Both the position numbers and the translations under genes were made by a program. Shown here in pieces: positions 1-9,948 of a stretch of 64,000 nucleotides of DNA. A model generated the notes under the pieces. That model searched no databases. It saw only the letters and a list, made by a program, of their open reading frames with translations, and was not told the origin of the DNA. How positions within the stretch are numbered: position 1 is the stretch's first letter; each line of letters begins with the position of its first letter. Source of the DNA: Rhizobium viscosum (GTDB lineage Bacteria; Pseudomonadota; Alphaproteobacteria; Rhizobiales; Rhizobiaceae); NCBI RefSeq assembly GCF_014873945.1, contig NZ_JADBEC010000001.1, positions 186,001 to 250,000 on the forward strand, written 5' to 3'.

Positions 1-19
1 TCCTCGTCCTGCGCGCCGA

Positions 20-880
20 TCAATCCGACTGCTCCTGTTCGACCACCTGCAGGGTGGCATGTTTCGGGCCGCGACGCATATAGATCGGCTGGAAGGCGCC
101 ATCCTGGCGGATCTCCAGCTTGCCCTCGCGCACCAGTTCCAGCGAGGCGGCAAAGGCGCTGGCAACGGCCGTGACGCGCTCGGCGGGGCTTGCAAGATAC
201 CGCAGCAGATATTGCTCGAGCGCCGTCCAGTCGACGATATCGCCGATCATCTGGGTCAGCAGTTCGCGGGCGTCGGTGAGTGACCAGACGTTGCGCCGCT
301 CGATCGTCACCTGGGTGATCGCATGACGCTGTCGCAAGGCTGCGTAGGCGCTCAGAAGATCGTAGAGATTGGCCTCATAGGCCGATTGCTGGCGATGCGG
401 GATATGTTCGGGCGCGCCGCGAGTGAAGATATCGCGACCGAGCCGGTTGCGGTTGACGAGGCCATCGGCCACCTGGCGCATCGCTTCCAACCGCTTCAGC
501 CGGAAGGCGAGCGTTGCGGCCATTTCCTCACCCGAGGGGCCATCATCCTTCACCTGCTGCGGGATCAGCAGTCGCGATTTCAGATAGGCGAGCCAGGCCG
601 CCATGACGAGATAATCGGCAGCAAGCTCGATGCGGATACGCCGCGCGCTTTCGACGAACTGCAGATATTGCTCGGCAAGAGCCAGGACCGAAATGCGCGA
701 CAGATCGACCTTCTGGTTGCGGGCGAGATAGAGCAAAAGGTCGAGCGGGCCTTCGAAGCCGGCGACATCGATCACCAGCGCCGGCTCATGAGTGGCGCGT
801 TCGGCGCCATTCTCCTGCCACAGCTTGTCCATCGGCGTCGACGCCGCATGAGACCGCTCCGTGCCTTTGATCGTATTCAC
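20..880 (-). CDS. scpA: Segregation and condensation protein A (ScpA)
   Basis: ScpA is the kleisin-type partner of SMC and ScpB in chromosome condensation and segregation, acting in the cytoplasm on the nucleoid. The protein (about 286 aa) shows the family's N-terminal signature FEGPLDLLLYLARNQKVDL followed by a helical region rich in RIELAADYLVMAAWLAYLKS. I chose the GTG at 880 because a GGCAGGGTAGG purine stretch lies just before it. An in-frame TTG at 919 would overlap nagZ, and an ATG at 832 has no clear ribosome site. It is the last gene of the leftward dgt-argS-SPOR-nagZ-scpA run. Its stop overlaps a TTG at 21-23 that could begin scpB at the window edge. The family call is secure; the start is not. 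Confidence 0.93.
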   Translation of the reverse strand: MNTIKGTERSHAASTPMDKLWQENGAERATHEPALVIDVAGFEGPLDLLLYLARNQKVDLSRISVLALAEQYLQFVESARRIRIELAADYLVMAAWLAYLKSRLLIPQQVKDDGPSGEEMAATLAFRLKRLEAMRQVADGLVNRNRLGRDIFTRGAPEHIPHRQQSAYEANLYDLLSAYAALRQRHAITQVTIERRNVWSLTDARELLTQMIGDIVDWTALEQYLLRYLASPAERVTAVASAFAASLELVREGKLEIRQDGAFQPIYMRRGPKHATLQVVEQEQSD

Positions 881-905
881 CCTACCCTGCCTTTCCGGCC
901 CCTGC

Positions 906-1919
906 TCAAGCTGTCGCAAACATCGCGTCGAATTCTGCTCTTATCGTTGCCTCGTCCGTAGCATCGGCCGTCGGGAAACCTTCCTCGACCAGTCGTGCCC
1001 GCTCGCGCGCAAGACCTGTCAGCGGCGGAACATTTGCCACGACCTCGCGCATCTCGTCCATATGGCCGTTGCAATGCAGCACAATATCGCAGCCGCCCGC
1101 AATGATATTCGCCGCACGTTCGCCGATCGTGCCGGAAAGCGCATTCATCGAGCTGTCGTCGGACAGGAGCAAGCCCTTGAAGCCGATCTCGGTGCGGATG
1201 ACCTCGTCGATCACCTTGCGGGAAGTGGTTGCCGGATTATGCGGGTCGATTGCCGTGAAGACGAGATGGCAGGTCATGGCCATCAACTCGTCCTTCATGG
1301 CGATGAAGGGCGGGAAGTCGTGGGCTTCCAGCTCTTCGCGCGATACCGTGACGACTGGCAGCTCCAGATGGGAATCCGCAAAACCGCGCCCATGCCCCGG
1401 CATGTGCTTCATGACCGGCAGCAGGCCGCCGGCTTTCAACCCCTTGGCGGCGGCCCGGCCCATTTCCGTGACGGTGACGGGATCGCCGCCATAGGCCCTG
1501 TTGCCGATGACATTGCTGCTGCCTTCGACCGGTACATCCAGCACCGGCAGGCAATCGACATTGATGCCTAACCTCTGGAGATCGAAGGCATGCAGGCGCG
1601 ACATCAGCCAGGCGGCGCGCAGGCCAAGCGCACGGTCGCGGCGATAGAGATCGCCAAGCGCCCGCCCCGGCGGATAGTGCTGCAGGATCGGCGGGCGGAT
1701 GCGTTGGACGCGACCGCCCTCCTGATCAATGAGCACGGGCGCGTGCCAGCCGACGCAATCGCGCAGCTCGGCAACGAGATCGCTGATTTGCTGGGCTTCG
1801 GAAATGTTTCGCCCGAAAAGGATGAAGCCCCACGGCCGCTCTGCCCTATAGAAGGCCTTCTCTTCGTCGGTCAGCTTGAGGCCGCTGCAGCCAAGGATCA
1901 TTGCTTTTGATTCGGTCAT
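906..1919 (-). CDS. nagZ: Beta-N-acetylhexosaminidase NagZ (GH3)
   Basis: This is a glycoside hydrolase family 3 enzyme of the cytoplasm. It removes N-acetylglucosamine from muropeptides during cell wall recycling. The 337-residue length is typical of one-domain NagZ. Visible signatures are IDQEGGRVQR (about residue 64), KHMPGHGRG (about 171), which belongs to the loop carrying the catalytic His, and LLSDDSSMNAL (about 251) with the nucleophile Asp. The ATG at 1919 precedes MTESKAM. It lies between the SPOR gene and scpA in one leftward unit, although a hairpin terminator at 1975-2005 may separate it partly from the SPOR gene. No damaged motifs were seen. Confidence 0.95.
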   Translation of the reverse strand: MTESKAMILGCSGLKLTDEEKAFYRAERPWGFILFGRNISEAQQISDLVAELRDCVGWHAPVLIDQEGGRVQRIRPPILQHYPPGRALGDLYRRDRALGLRAAWLMSRLHAFDLQRLGINVDCLPVLDVPVEGSSNVIGNRAYGGDPVTVTEMGRAAAKGLKAGGLLPVMKHMPGHGRGFADSHLELPVVTVSREELEAHDFPPFIAMKDELMAMTCHLVFTAIDPHNPATTSRKVIDEVIRTEIGFKGLLLSDDSSMNALSGTIGERAANIIAGGCDIVLHCNGHMDEMREVVANVPPLTGLARERARLVEEGFPTADATDEATIRAEFDAMFATA

Positions 1920-1974
1920 ACCCGAATCATAAGGGTCGCTCAGCGAATTGCGAGCGAGGTCAAGCGCGATCCCA

Positions 1975-2005
1975 CAAAAAAGAACGGCGGGACAAACCCG
2001 CCGTT
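1975..2005 (-). terminator. Rho-independent terminator after the SPOR gene
   Basis: A perfect 9-bp inverted repeat, AACGGCGGG (1983-1991) and CCCGCCGTT (1997-2005), has a 5-nt loop. Read leftward it is followed by a run of Ts (1975-1982). It lies about 20 bases after the SPOR gene stop and before nagZ, so part of nagZ-scpA expression may need its own promoter. Confidence 0.75.
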
Positions 2006-2027
2006 GCGATAGAGGAAGCCAGAAAGC

Positions 2028-5000
2028 TTACTTGGAGATCAGGCAGCTTCCGCCGGCCGAGCGATACTGCTCGCAAAGCGCGGCGGCTTCATCCTTCGAA
2101 CCGGCCGGGATACGGACACGGTAGAAGGTGCCCTTACCGGCGATATCCGCCTTGCGGATTTCGTAAGCGCGGCCACCGAGAACACCTGCAAACTTCTTCG
2201 ACAGGCTGGCGTAGGACTTCTTTGCCTCATCCTCTGATGGCAGCGATGCGATCTGGATGCCGTAGCCGCCGCTAGCAGCTGCCGGAACCGGCTGGGCGGC
2301 CGCTGCCGGTGCAGAAGCAACCTGCGTCGGCTTCTGCTGGGCCGTCGGGCGGACATTGCCGTTTTCGGTTACGGTGCCGACGACATTGACCGGCTGTTCG
2401 GCCGGGCGAGCCGTCGGGACAGGCGCCGTATCGGTCGCCGGAGCGGGGGCTGCATCGGTGATCGGTGTCGTCTTGACTGGACGAACCGGCGGGTCGACCT
2501 GATTTGCGTTTGCGGCATTCACCTCAGCCACCTTGGCCGTCTGAGCAGGCTGGGCTGCAGGCGCTGCTCCGACGGGCGGAAGGGCGGCGGAGGCAACCTG
2601 ATTGCCATCCTGATTGCCGGTGCTGGCCGGGAAGCTTGCGGCAGACGGCGTCGCGGCCGGCTGGGCTGTGGGCGTTGCCGATGCGACTTCCTTTGCCGGC
2701 GCGGACTGCTCGGCAGGTGCCGGCTCTTCGCGGGCAACCAGTGTACCGTCCGGCTTGACGATCATAGTGCGGACCTTGCGTGGCGAGACGGACGGCGTTG
2801 CATCGTCATCGGCTGCGGAGGCATCCGCAGTCGCGTTGTGGTCCGGCAGCAGGCGCGGATCCTGCGTCTCGCCGACGGCAGTCGGCAGGACTGAATCGCC
2901 ACTACCCTCATCATCATCAGGCGAGACTTCAGGCGTCAGCGTGCGCTGGACGACATCGACCGGCTGTTCGTCGGAGGAGACCAGAGCCTTCTGCTTCGGC
3001 TCTTCGGCGGCACCTGCGACACGATCATAGACAGCCTTGTCCTGGTTCGGCACGGTCTTGCCGCCCGGATTCTCGGGAGCGACCTTCACCGGATCCTTGT
3101 CCGCAGTGATGACGCGCGGCTCGCCGGAGCTGGCGATGCTGAGGCCGGCACCGTTGGACACCCAGCTATAGACGCCGTAAGCGCCACCGGCAAAAACGAC
3201 CAGCATGGCGGCTGCAGCCAGCAGGCGGCGCATGGAGCGGGCGCGGTTGAAATCGGCAGTCTGGCTTGCGGATTCGATATGGACTTCGGAAACGTTCTCG
3301 CGACGCTCGACCGGCTCGCGGACACTGCGGCGGAAGTCCTCTTCCAGCGCGCGTTCGAAATCATCAAGACCATCAGCGAAGGCGTTGCTTGCCGGCTTGG
3401 CCGCAGCGGCGGCCGTTGCAGCAGTGGCCGAGGGCGTCCAGGCAGGGGCGACCGGCGCCTTTTCCTGCCGCTTGGCGGGCTCGAAGAAGCTAGCGATCTC
3501 GGCATCGAGATCGAAATCAAAATCGGCGGTCTTGGCGACCGGCTCCGTATGCTCGACAGGCGGTAGTGTCGGAACATGCATGTCCTCGACCGTCTCGGGA
3601 CGATCTTCCGGATCGGAGATCATCGAGGGATCGAAGGGCAGATCCTCGGTGGATTCGCTTGCCGGCGCCGGCTTGGCATAACTCACCGGTGCTGGCTGCG
3701 GCTCCGGCACGAAAACCGGTGCGGATTGCGGCTGCAAACGCGGCGCAGGCTGAGCTGCGACCACGGGCGCTGCACGCACGGGCTCAGGCTTCTGCTGAGG
3801 AGCCGGCGGCTCGGAGAAATCGAGATCGGCGAGCTCCAGCTCGATGCCGGCGAGATCCAATTCGAAATCGTGGCCGGCAAAGGGGTCTTCTGCCTCCAGT
3901 TCCGGCTGACCCGTGACGACCGGCGCTGGCGCGATAGGCTGCGAGACCGGCTCTACCGGCTCCCGAACGACCGGCTTGGGCGCTTCGGGCTGACGAAGAA
4001 CGGGCGTCGCACGGCTCATCGGCACGGGCGCAATCACTGTCGGCTGAGCCGTCGCACGAGCAACGGGCGCGTCAAAGACAGGCGCTTCGAAGATAGGGGC
4101 CTCAAAGACGGGAGACTCAAAGACGGGAGCATCAAAAACAGGCGCGGCAGGAGCCTCGACCGGCTGCGGCGCCGGTGGCGTGGCAACAGGCTCAGACACG
4201 ACGGGGGCAGCAGCACGCTGCGGCACCGGATAACGGGAAACATCCGCCAGGAGATCGTCGAGATCAAAGGCATCCGCATCAAAGGTCGACTTCGGCAGGG
4301 CTTCCGTCAAGGCTGCATCGGCATGGACGTCGCCTTCGGCTGCTGCCGCAATCAGATCGAAACCGGCATTGTCAGGCTCGGCCGGCTCTTCGAAGGCAGC
4401 AACATCTTCGAACGTTGCGACAGGCTCTTCAGGCAGGGCGAGGTCTTCGTGGCGATCGATCTCGGCCGGAAAACCGAAGGAGGCCACAACCGGCTCGAAA
4501 TCTGCTGCTTCAACCGCGGCGACCGCCTGAGGCTCTTCAGTTACCTCAGGCGTAACCACTTCGGGTTCGACCGTCAATTCCGGCTCGGCTACAAACCCGG
4601 GCTCGTCTACGAAAGCTTCAACCGAATCCTGAGTCGGCTCAACAACGGGTGTGTCGACGACCGGCTCGGAAAGAACCGGCTCTTCGCGACGCGGCGCGTG
4701 AAAATTGGCGAGCGGCAGCCGGATGCTGGCAGCCGACCATTGCGGCGCCTTCGCCGGCGGCTGAACGGCCGGAGCGACAGAGCCGCCGATCGAAAGCTCA
4801 AGCTCTTCGATCAGATCGCGGGCGCCGCCATAGGCCGTGAAGGTAACCGGAGGTTCTGCGGGAACAGCGACAGGCTTCGACGGAGCGGGAGCCCAATCGG
4901 TGGCGTCAGGCGCTTCCCATTCTGCTGCGACCGGTTCAGGTGCGGCCAGTTCGGGCTCGACGACGGGCGTCTCGAAATCGGACATAACCGACGGAGCAAG

Positions 5001-5309
5001 CTCTTCGCCGATGGAAGGCACGTCCTCGTGCACCGGCTCGACATAGTCGTAGGTTTCGACTTCCTGAGCGATCGGCTCAGCAGGATGATCGAGATCAGCC
5101 AGGGGACGCGGCGCATCGTAACGCTCGAACTCGCGGAGAAGCTCATCCTCGAGATCGAGAGCCGGCTCATGCCGCTCAGGTTCGCTTACGGTATTAGCCG
5201 CAACGCGGGGTTCAAAGCCAACGATTCGAGCGAGTTCTGCCAACGGATCGTCGTCGGCAAACATATCGTCTTTTCCACGCGTGTCATACGCAAGTCGTTT
5301 ATCAGCCAT
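2028..5309 (-). CDS. Large SPOR-domain inner-membrane protein
   Basis: This is a predicted bitopic inner-membrane protein of about 1093 residues. A very long cytoplasmic N-terminal region (about 700 residues), rich in Pro, Ala, Glu and Val, is followed by Arg-rich sequence and one membrane helix (LLAAAAMLVVFAGGAYGVY). A periplasmic low-complexity linker then leads to a C-terminal SPOR domain (GGYGIQIASLPSEDEAKKSY ... FYRVRIPAGSKDEA). SPOR domains bind peptidoglycan stripped of stem peptides at division sites, so a role in division or wall remodelling is inferred. The N-terminal part contains a pentapeptide repeat at 4062-4145. The ATG at 5309 (MADKRLAYDTR) was preferred over upstream in-frame starts because GAGTGGG lies before it. 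It sits 61 bases after argS in the same direction, an order I recall from other rhizobia. Confidence 0.88.
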   Translation of the reverse strand: MADKRLAYDTRGKDDMFADDDPLAELARIVGFEPRVAANTVSEPERHEPALDLEDELLREFERYDAPRPLADLDHPAEPIAQEVETYDYVEPVHEDVPSIGEELAPSVMSDFETPVVEPELAAPEPVAAEWEAPDATDWAPAPSKPVAVPAEPPVTFTAYGGARDLIEELELSIGGSVAPAVQPPAKAPQWSAASIRLPLANFHAPRREEPVLSEPVVDTPVVEPTQDSVEAFVDEPGFVAEPELTVEPEVVTPEVTEEPQAVAAVEAADFEPVVASFGFPAEIDRHEDLALPEEPVATFEDVAAFEEPAEPDNAGFDLIAAAAEGDVHADAALTEALPKSTFDADAFDLDDLLADVSRYPVPQRAAAPVVSEPVATPPAPQPVEAPAAPVFDAPVFESPVFEAPIFEAPVFDAPVARATAQPTVIAPVPMSRATPVLRQPEAPKPVVREPVEPVSQPIAPAPVVTGQPELEAEDPFAGHDFELDLAGIELELADLDFSEPPAPQQKPEPVRAAPVVAAQPAPRLQPQSAPVFVPEPQPAPVSYAKPAPASESTEDLPFDPSMISDPEDRPETVEDMHVPTLPPVEHTEPVAKTADFDFDLDAEIASFFEPAKRQEKAPVAPAWTPSATAATAAAAAKPASNAFADGLDDFERALEEDFRRSVREPVERRENVSEVHIESASQTADFNRARSMRRLLAAAAMLVVFAGGAYGVYSWVSNGAGLSIASSGEPRVITADKDPVKVAPENPGGKTVPNQDKAVYDRVAGAAEEPKQKALVSSDEQPVDVVQRTLTPEVSPDDDEGSGDSVLPTAVGETQDPRLLPDHNATADASAADDDATPSVSPRKVRTMIVKPDGTLVAREEPAPAEQSAPAKEVASATPTAQPAATPSAASFPASTGNQDGNQVASAALPPVGAAPAAQPAQTAKVAEVNAANANQVDPPVRPVKTTPITDAAPAPATDTAPVPTARPAEQPVNVVGTVTENGNVRPTAQQKPTQVASAPAAAAQPVPAAASGGYGIQIASLPSEDEAKKSYASLSKKFAGVLGGRAYEIRKADIAGKGTFYRVRIPAGSKDEAAALCEQYRSAGGSCLISK
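4062..4145 (-). repeat. Pentapeptide-coding tandem repeat, 15-bp unit
   Basis: Inside the SPOR-domain gene the DNA encodes consecutive units APVFD, APVFE, SPVFE, APIFE, APVFD and a last partial APV. The 15-bp units differ from each other at several third positions, so this is not a very recent duplication. It lies in the low-complexity cytoplasmic region of the protein. Confidence 0.85.
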
Positions 5310-5370
5310 GCCCATCCCACTCAAAAACGCAAACACTCAAATGCCAGCGCATTGTGGGGAAATGGTGACG

Positions 5371-7128
5371 TTATCGCATTTCGTCCGGTGCGGCAGTGCC
5401 TGTAATGGCAAGTCCCGACTTCAAAACCGACGCGACGGCGTACACCAGCCCAAGTCTGGCAATACTTGATTCTCGGTTCTTATCGTTAACAAATCGTAAT
5501 TCAGTCTGATCTTTACCTTTGTTCCAATGCGCGTGGAAGGCGCTGGCAAGATCATAGAGGTAAAAAGCGATGCGATGCGGCTCCTGAGACTGGGCTGCAC
5601 TTTCGACGATACGCGGGAATTCTGCAGCCTTGGCAATGAGCTGCAATTCGGCCGAATCCGTAATGCCTGCAACGGATTGCGCCAAAAGCTCCGGTGTCGG
5701 GGCAAGATCCGGGAAGGCTTCCCTCGCCTGCCGGAAGACGGACATGCAACGCGCATGTGCATACTGCACGTAGAAGACCGGATTATCTTTGGATTGCTCC
5801 GTTACTTTGGCAAAATCAAAGTCCAACGGCTCCGAGTTCTTGCGGTAAAGCATCATGAAGCGGACCGAATCACGTCCGACTTCTTCGACGACATCGCGCA
5901 ATGTGACAAAATCGCCCGACCGCTTCGACATCTTCACCGGCTCGCCGTCGCGGTAGAGCTTGACGAGCTGGCAAAGCAGCACCGTCAGCTTCGCCTTACC
6001 GTCGGAAACGCCGCGCGCAACCGCCTCGAGACGCTTGACGTAGCCACCGTGGTCGGCGCCGAGCACATAGATCATCTCGTCGAAGCCGCGGTCGAACTTG
6101 TTCTTGAAGTAGGCGAGGTCGGCGGCGAAATAGGTGTAGGAGCCGTCCGACTTGATGAGCGCACGGTCGATATCATCACCGACCTCGGTCGAGCGGAAGA
6201 GAGTCTGTTCGCGGTCTTCCCAATCCTCAGGCAACTGGCCCTTCGGCGGCGGCAGCGTACCCTTGTAGACATAGCCCTTGAAGGTCAGGTCGTTGATGGC
6301 GGTGCGGATTGCCGCTGCGCCATTGGCATGCAGCATGCGTTCCGAGAAGAAGATGTCATGATGGACGTTGAGGGCGGCAAGATCCTCGCGGATCATCACC
6401 ATCATCATCTCGATGGCGCGATCCTTGACGATCGGCATCCACTGCTCTTCCGGCATGTTGTGCAGGCGCACGCCATATTCGGCAGCAAGCGATTCTCCGA
6501 CCGGGACCAGATAGTCGCCAGGATAGAGACCGGACGGAATCTCGCCGATCTTCTCGCCGAGCGCCTCGCGGTAACGCAGGAAGACGGAACGAGCGAGCAC
6601 ATCGATCTGCGAGCCGGCATCGTTGATGTAATATTCTTTGACGACTTCGTAGCCGGCAAAGGCAAGCAGGTTCGCCAGCGCGTCACCGACGACGGCGCCG
6701 CGGCAATGGCCGACATGCATCGGGCCGGTCGGGTTGGCCGAGACATATTCGACGTTGACCTTCCTGCCCTGCCCCAGTCCCGAGCGGCCATAGCCGGTGC
6801 CTGACTGGATCATTGCGCTCAGCAGGCGCTGCCAGTAGCCGACGGAGAGCCTGATATTGATGAAGCCCGGGCCGGCGACCGAAACCTCGGCGACGTCGGC
6901 GTCTTCCTTCAGCTTGGCAATGATGATTTCGGCAAGCGCGCGCGGACTGGTGCCGAGCGATTTGGCAAGCACCATGGCGGCGTTGGTCGCCACATCGCCG
7001 TGGCTCGCATCACGCGGCGGTTCTACGGCAATGCGACCGAAATCGAGCTCGGATCGCTTTTCCTTGACCAGATCGAGCTGTTCAAGGGCGTTTTTAATCC
7101 TGGCTTCAAAATCGGTAAAAAGGTTCAT
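5371..7128 (-). CDS. argS: Arginyl-tRNA synthetase
   Basis: This class I aminoacyl-tRNA synthetase charges tRNA-Arg with arginine. It has 585 residues, the usual length. The HIGH motif appears in [13 protein letters not shown] (about residue 130) and the KMSKS-like loop in [10 protein letters not shown] (about residue 400). A C-terminal DALR anticodon-binding region ends the protein. The ATG at 7128 opens [12 protein letters not shown], matching family N-termini. The gene follows dgt by 62 bases and precedes the SPOR gene by 61 bases, all leftward, so co-transcription is likely. Confidence 0.97.
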   Translation of the reverse strand: MNLFTDFEARIKNALEQLDLVKEKRSELDFGRIAVEPPRDASHGDVATNAAMVLAKSLGTSPRALAEIIIAKLKEDADVAEVSVAGPGFINIRLSVGYWQRLLSAMIQSGTGYGRSGLGQGRKVNVEYVSANPTGPMHVGHCRGAVVGDALANLLAFAGYEVVKEYYINDAGSQIDVLARSVFLRYREALGEKIGEIPSGLYPGDYLVPVGESLAAEYGVRLHNMPEEQWMPIVKDRAIEMMMVMIREDLAALNVHHDIFFSERMLHANGAAAIRTAINDLTFKGYVYKGTLPPPKGQLPEDWEDREQTLFRSTEVGDDIDRALIKSDGSYTYFAADLAYFKNKFDRGFDEMIYVLGADHGGYVKRLEAVARGVSDGKAKLTVLLCQLVKLYRDGEPVKMSKRSGDFVTLRDVVEEVGRDSVRFMMLYRKNSEPLDFDFAKVTEQSKDNPVFYVQYAHARCMSVFRQAREAFPDLAPTPELLAQSVAGITDSAELQLIAKAAEFPRIVESAAQSQEPHRIAFYLYDLASAFHAHWNKGKDQTELRFVNDKNRESSIARLGLVYAVASVLKSGLAITGTAAPDEMR

Positions 7129-7190
7129 CGCACTCTTCCATGCACAGGCTGTGCCAACAGGTTTGCCGGCGGTTGCCGGGCGCCCGCTGC

Positions 7191-8408
7191 CTATCGCAAA
7201 TCCGGAGTGTGGTCAAACAATCGCCTGTGGGCACTGATGGCATAAGTGTCCGTCATGCCGGCCAAATAATCCCCGACATGCCGCGCTTTCGGCGCATCGG
7301 AGAGACCGGCGATATGGTCGACCCAATAATGGCTCTGCATCTCCTTGGGATTGGCCATGTAAGCGCCGAAGAGATCCTTGACGATCTGGGCGGCACCGGC
7401 GCGGATGCGCATAATATCGTGGTTGCGATAGATGCGCTTGAAGAGCATCTCCTTGATCTGCCTGTCGGTCTCGGCCATCTCACCCGAAAAAGTTGCGATC
7501 ACATGATCCGCCTTGCGGATATCGTCAGCACTCTGCGGTTTCAGCTCTGCCAGGCGCTTCTGCGCCACACCGATGACATCCTCCACCATGCGCGTGATCT
7601 GGCGGCGCATGATTTCATGCGTGAAGCGGCTCGGCTCCAGATGCTGGTAGCGCTCCCTTACCTCGGCCATCAGCCCGGCGAGGAAGGGAATTTCCTCCAG
7701 CATCTCGAAATTCAGGTAGCCCGAGCGCAGACCATCATCAATGTCATGGGTATTGTAGGCGATATCGTCGGCGATCGCTGCTGCCTGGGCTTCCAGGCTC
7801 GCATAGCTTGCAAGCTCCAGATCATGCAGTTCGCAATAATCGAGAATCGGCTGCGGCACTGGTCCGCGCGTGCCGACCCCATCGGCCGTCAGCAGCGGAC
7901 CATTGTGCTTGACGAGGCCTTCAAGGCTCTCCCAAGTCAGATTGATGCCGTCGAATTCGGCATAACGCCGCTCGAGTTTGGTGACGATGCGCAAGGATTG
8001 GGCATTGTGGTCGAAGCCGCCATAGGGCAGCAGTTCTTCATGCAGCGCATCCTCGCCTGTATGGCCGAAGGGCGTATGGCCGAAATCGTGGACGAGCGCC
8101 ACGCCCTCGGCCAAGTCCTCGTCAGCCTTCAGGGCGCGGGCAAGCGCGCGGGCAATCTGTGCTACCTCTATCGTATGCGTCAGACGCGTGCGGTAATGGT
8201 CGCCGTCCTGGGCGATGAAAACCTGCGTCTTATGCTTCAGCCGGCGAAAGGCGGTCGTATGGATGATGCGATCGCGGTCTCGCTGGAAATCGGAACGCGT
8301 CGGGCTGCCGCTCTCGTGATAGAGACGCCCACGCGAATTCCATGGATCCGCCGCATAGGCCGCCCGCTCGCCATAACCGAAACCCAATGCATGCCTGTCG
8401 AAGCTCAT
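7191..8408 (-). CDS. dgt: Deoxyguanosinetriphosphate triphosphohydrolase-like protein
   Basis: This HD-superfamily phosphohydrolase hydrolyses dNTPs to deoxynucleosides and triphosphate, controlling the dNTP pool. The 405 residues fit the type 2 dGTPase family common in alphaproteobacteria. Metal-binding motifs are visible: [19 protein letters not shown] (first His) and [18 protein letters not shown] (HD pair), then [14 protein letters not shown] with a late Asp. The start [11 protein letters not shown] is in the usual family position. It heads the leftward argS operon and is divergent from the erpA-like gene, with 220 bases between them. Confidence 0.93.
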   Translation of the reverse strand: MSFDRHALGFGYGERAAYAADPWNSRGRLYHESGSPTRSDFQRDRDRIIHTTAFRRLKHKTQVFIAQDGDHYRTRLTHTIEVAQIARALARALKADEDLAEGVALVHDFGHTPFGHTGEDALHEELLPYGGFDHNAQSLRIVTKLERRYAEFDGINLTWESLEGLVKHNGPLLTADGVGTRGPVPQPILDYCELHDLELASYASLEAQAAAIADDIAYNTHDIDDGLRSGYLNFEMLEEIPFLAGLMAEVRERYQHLEPSRFTHEIMRRQITRMVEDVIGVAQKRLAELKPQSADDIRKADHVIATFSGEMAETDRQIKEMLFKRIYRNHDIMRIRAGAAQIVKDLFGAYMANPKEMQSHYWVDHIAGLSDAPKARHVGDYLAGMTDTYAISAHRRLFDHTPDLR

Positions 8409-8628
8409 TCTTCACCGTCACTAACGTGTTGCAGCCTTGCCCATTGACGCCGCTATCCGCTCTTCATACCTATAGCTTACAGAAACGGCAAAGAGGCGCT
8501 ATGTCGGCCGCTTCGCCAGATCCTGTCCTTTACGGGAGGATCATGATAAGTTTCTTTGATATCATGCGTTTGAACATCAAACGTCCAAATGAGATTCTCT
8601 CCGGATCTTGACCCCGGCAGGAGGAAAA

Positions 8629-8961
8629 ATGACTGAAGCGAATGTAACCCTTTCCGATGCCGCGGCAAAGCGTATTGCCGCTATCGTCGGCAGCGATCCC
8701 GGCAAGAGCGCGCTGCGCGTCTCCGTCGAAGGTGGTGGCTGTTCCGGCTTTTCCTACAAATTCGACCTTGTGGATGGCGCAGCCGACGATGATATCGTCG
8801 TCGAGAAGAATGATGCCAAGGTGCTGATCGACAGTCTCTCGCTGGTCTATATGGCCGGCTCCGAGATCGATTTCGTCGACAACCTGCTCGGCCAGTCCTT
8901 CCAGATCAAGAACCCGAATGCGGTGGCAAGCTGCGGCTGCGGAACCAGCTTCGCAATCTGA
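8629..8961 (+). CDS. erpA: A-type Fe-S cluster insertion protein (ErpA/HesB family)
   Basis: This A-type iron-sulfur carrier accepts Fe-S clusters and passes them to apoproteins. The protein has 110 residues. The three conserved cysteines are seen in VEGGGCSGFSYKF (about residue 38) and SCGCGTSF near the C-terminus. The ATG at 8629 follows GGAGGAAAA, a strong ribosome site; in-frame TTG or similar upstream codons are less likely. In rhizobia this gene is usually annotated as iron-sulfur cluster assembly or insertion protein ErpA. Assignment between ErpA, IscA and SufA cannot be made by eye. A good terminator follows at 8985-9020. Confidence 0.9.
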   Translation: MTEANVTLSDAAAKRIAAIVGSDPGKSALRVSVEGGGCSGFSYKFDLVDGAADDDIVVEKNDAKVLIDSLSLVYMAGSEIDFVDNLLGQSFQIKNPNAVASCGCGTSFAI

Positions 8962-8984
8962 TTCAAGAACTACTTTCCATTGAT

Positions 8985-9020
8985 AACCGGCCGAAGATTT
9001 TCCTCCGGCCGGTTTCTTGT
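8985..9020 (+). terminator. Terminator after the erpA-like gene
   Basis: A perfect 9-bp stem, AACCGGCCG (8985-8993) and CGGCCGGTT (9006-9014), has a 12-nt loop and is followed by TTCTTGTCTTG. It lies 24 bases after the stop. Confidence 0.75.
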
Positions 9021-9081
9021 CTTGTCCGCAGACGCCGGAGCACGATAGAAGAGCGCTCAGGACAGAGAGCAGGATAAAGCC

Positions 9082-9873
9082 ATGAAGATCGCGACCTGGA
9101 ACATCAATGGCGTCAAGGCGCGTATCGACAACCTCACGCAATGGCTGAAGGATTCCAGTCCTGATATCGTCTGCCTGCAGGAAATCAAGACGATCGACGA
9201 AGGCTTCCCGCGGCTGGAAATCGAGGCGCTCGGCTACCATGTGGAAACGCATGGTCAGAAGGGCTTCAACGGCGTTGCCATTCTCTCCAAAAGCTCGCCA
9301 TCCGAAGTCAATCGCGGCCTGCCGGGCGATCCGCTTGATGAGCAGGCGCGATTCCTCGAAGCCGTCTTCTCCCTTCCCGGCAACAAGGTGGCGCGCGTCT
9401 GCTGCCTCTACCTGCCGAACGGCAACCCGCCGGAAACGGAAAAATACCCCTACAAGCTCGCCTGGATGGAGCGCCTGCGCAAATTCGCGGCCGAGCGCCT
9501 CGAATACGAGGAAATTTTCATTCTGGCCGGCGATTACAATGTCATTCCCGAGCCACACGACTGCTTCGACCCGAAGGTCTGGGAAAGCGACGCACTCTTC
9601 CTGCCGCAGACGCGCCAAGCCTTCCGCCGACTGGAAAATCTCGGTCTCGTCGATGCGGTGCGTTCGGCAACCGATGCGACGGCGCTCTATTCCTTCTGGG
9701 ATTATCAGGCCGGCGCCTGGCCGAAGAACAACGGCATCCGCATCGACCATTTGATGCTGTCGCCGGAAGCAGCCGACCGCATGACGTCAGCGGCGATCGA
9801 AAAGCATGTGCGCGCCTGGGAAAAGCCGTCGGACCACGTACCTGTCGTGGCTTACTTCGATTTCGCGGCCTGA
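9082..9873 (+). CDS. xthA: Exodeoxyribonuclease III
   Basis: This is a Mg-dependent AP endonuclease and 3'-5' exonuclease of base excision repair. It has 263 residues and the complete exonuclease-endonuclease-phosphatase fold signatures: ATWNINGVKARIDN at the start, CLQEIKT (metal Glu), LYLPNGNP, LAGDYNVIP (catalytic Asp/Asn), GIRIDHLMLS and the final SDHVPVVAYF (catalytic Asp-His). The ATG at 9082 opens MKIATWNI. It stands alone between the erpA-like gene and exoR, which is convergent with it. Confidence 0.96.
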   Translation: MKIATWNINGVKARIDNLTQWLKDSSPDIVCLQEIKTIDEGFPRLEIEALGYHVETHGQKGFNGVAILSKSSPSEVNRGLPGDPLDEQARFLEAVFSLPGNKVARVCCLYLPNGNPPETEKYPYKLAWMERLRKFAAERLEYEEIFILAGDYNVIPEPHDCFDPKVWESDALFLPQTRQAFRRLENLGLVDAVRSATDATALYSFWDYQAGAWPKNNGIRIDHLMLSPEAADRMTSAAIEKHVRAWEKPSDHVPVVAYFDFAA

Positions 9874-9948
9874 GATTTAAGGCATTTCCGTCTTACGCGA
9901 TTCCGGACGCAAAACCGCAGCGCACTTTTGCTGGAATTGCTCGATAAC

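Noticed and set aside
3576..5405. 609-codon open frame on the + strand
   Set aside because: It lies opposite the SPOR-domain gene, whose regular GC-rich codons keep the other frame open. It is rich in Arg and Gly with no family resemblance and no ribosome site.
8444..8474. TTGACG followed by TACCTA or CTATAG as a sigma-70 promoter for the erpA-like gene
   Set aside because: The -35 word is good, but no -10 sequence at normal spacing matches; too weak to list.
8530..9750. 406-codon open frame on the - strand
   Set aside because: It spans antisense to both the erpA-like and exonuclease III genes, including their terminator, and shows no family pattern.
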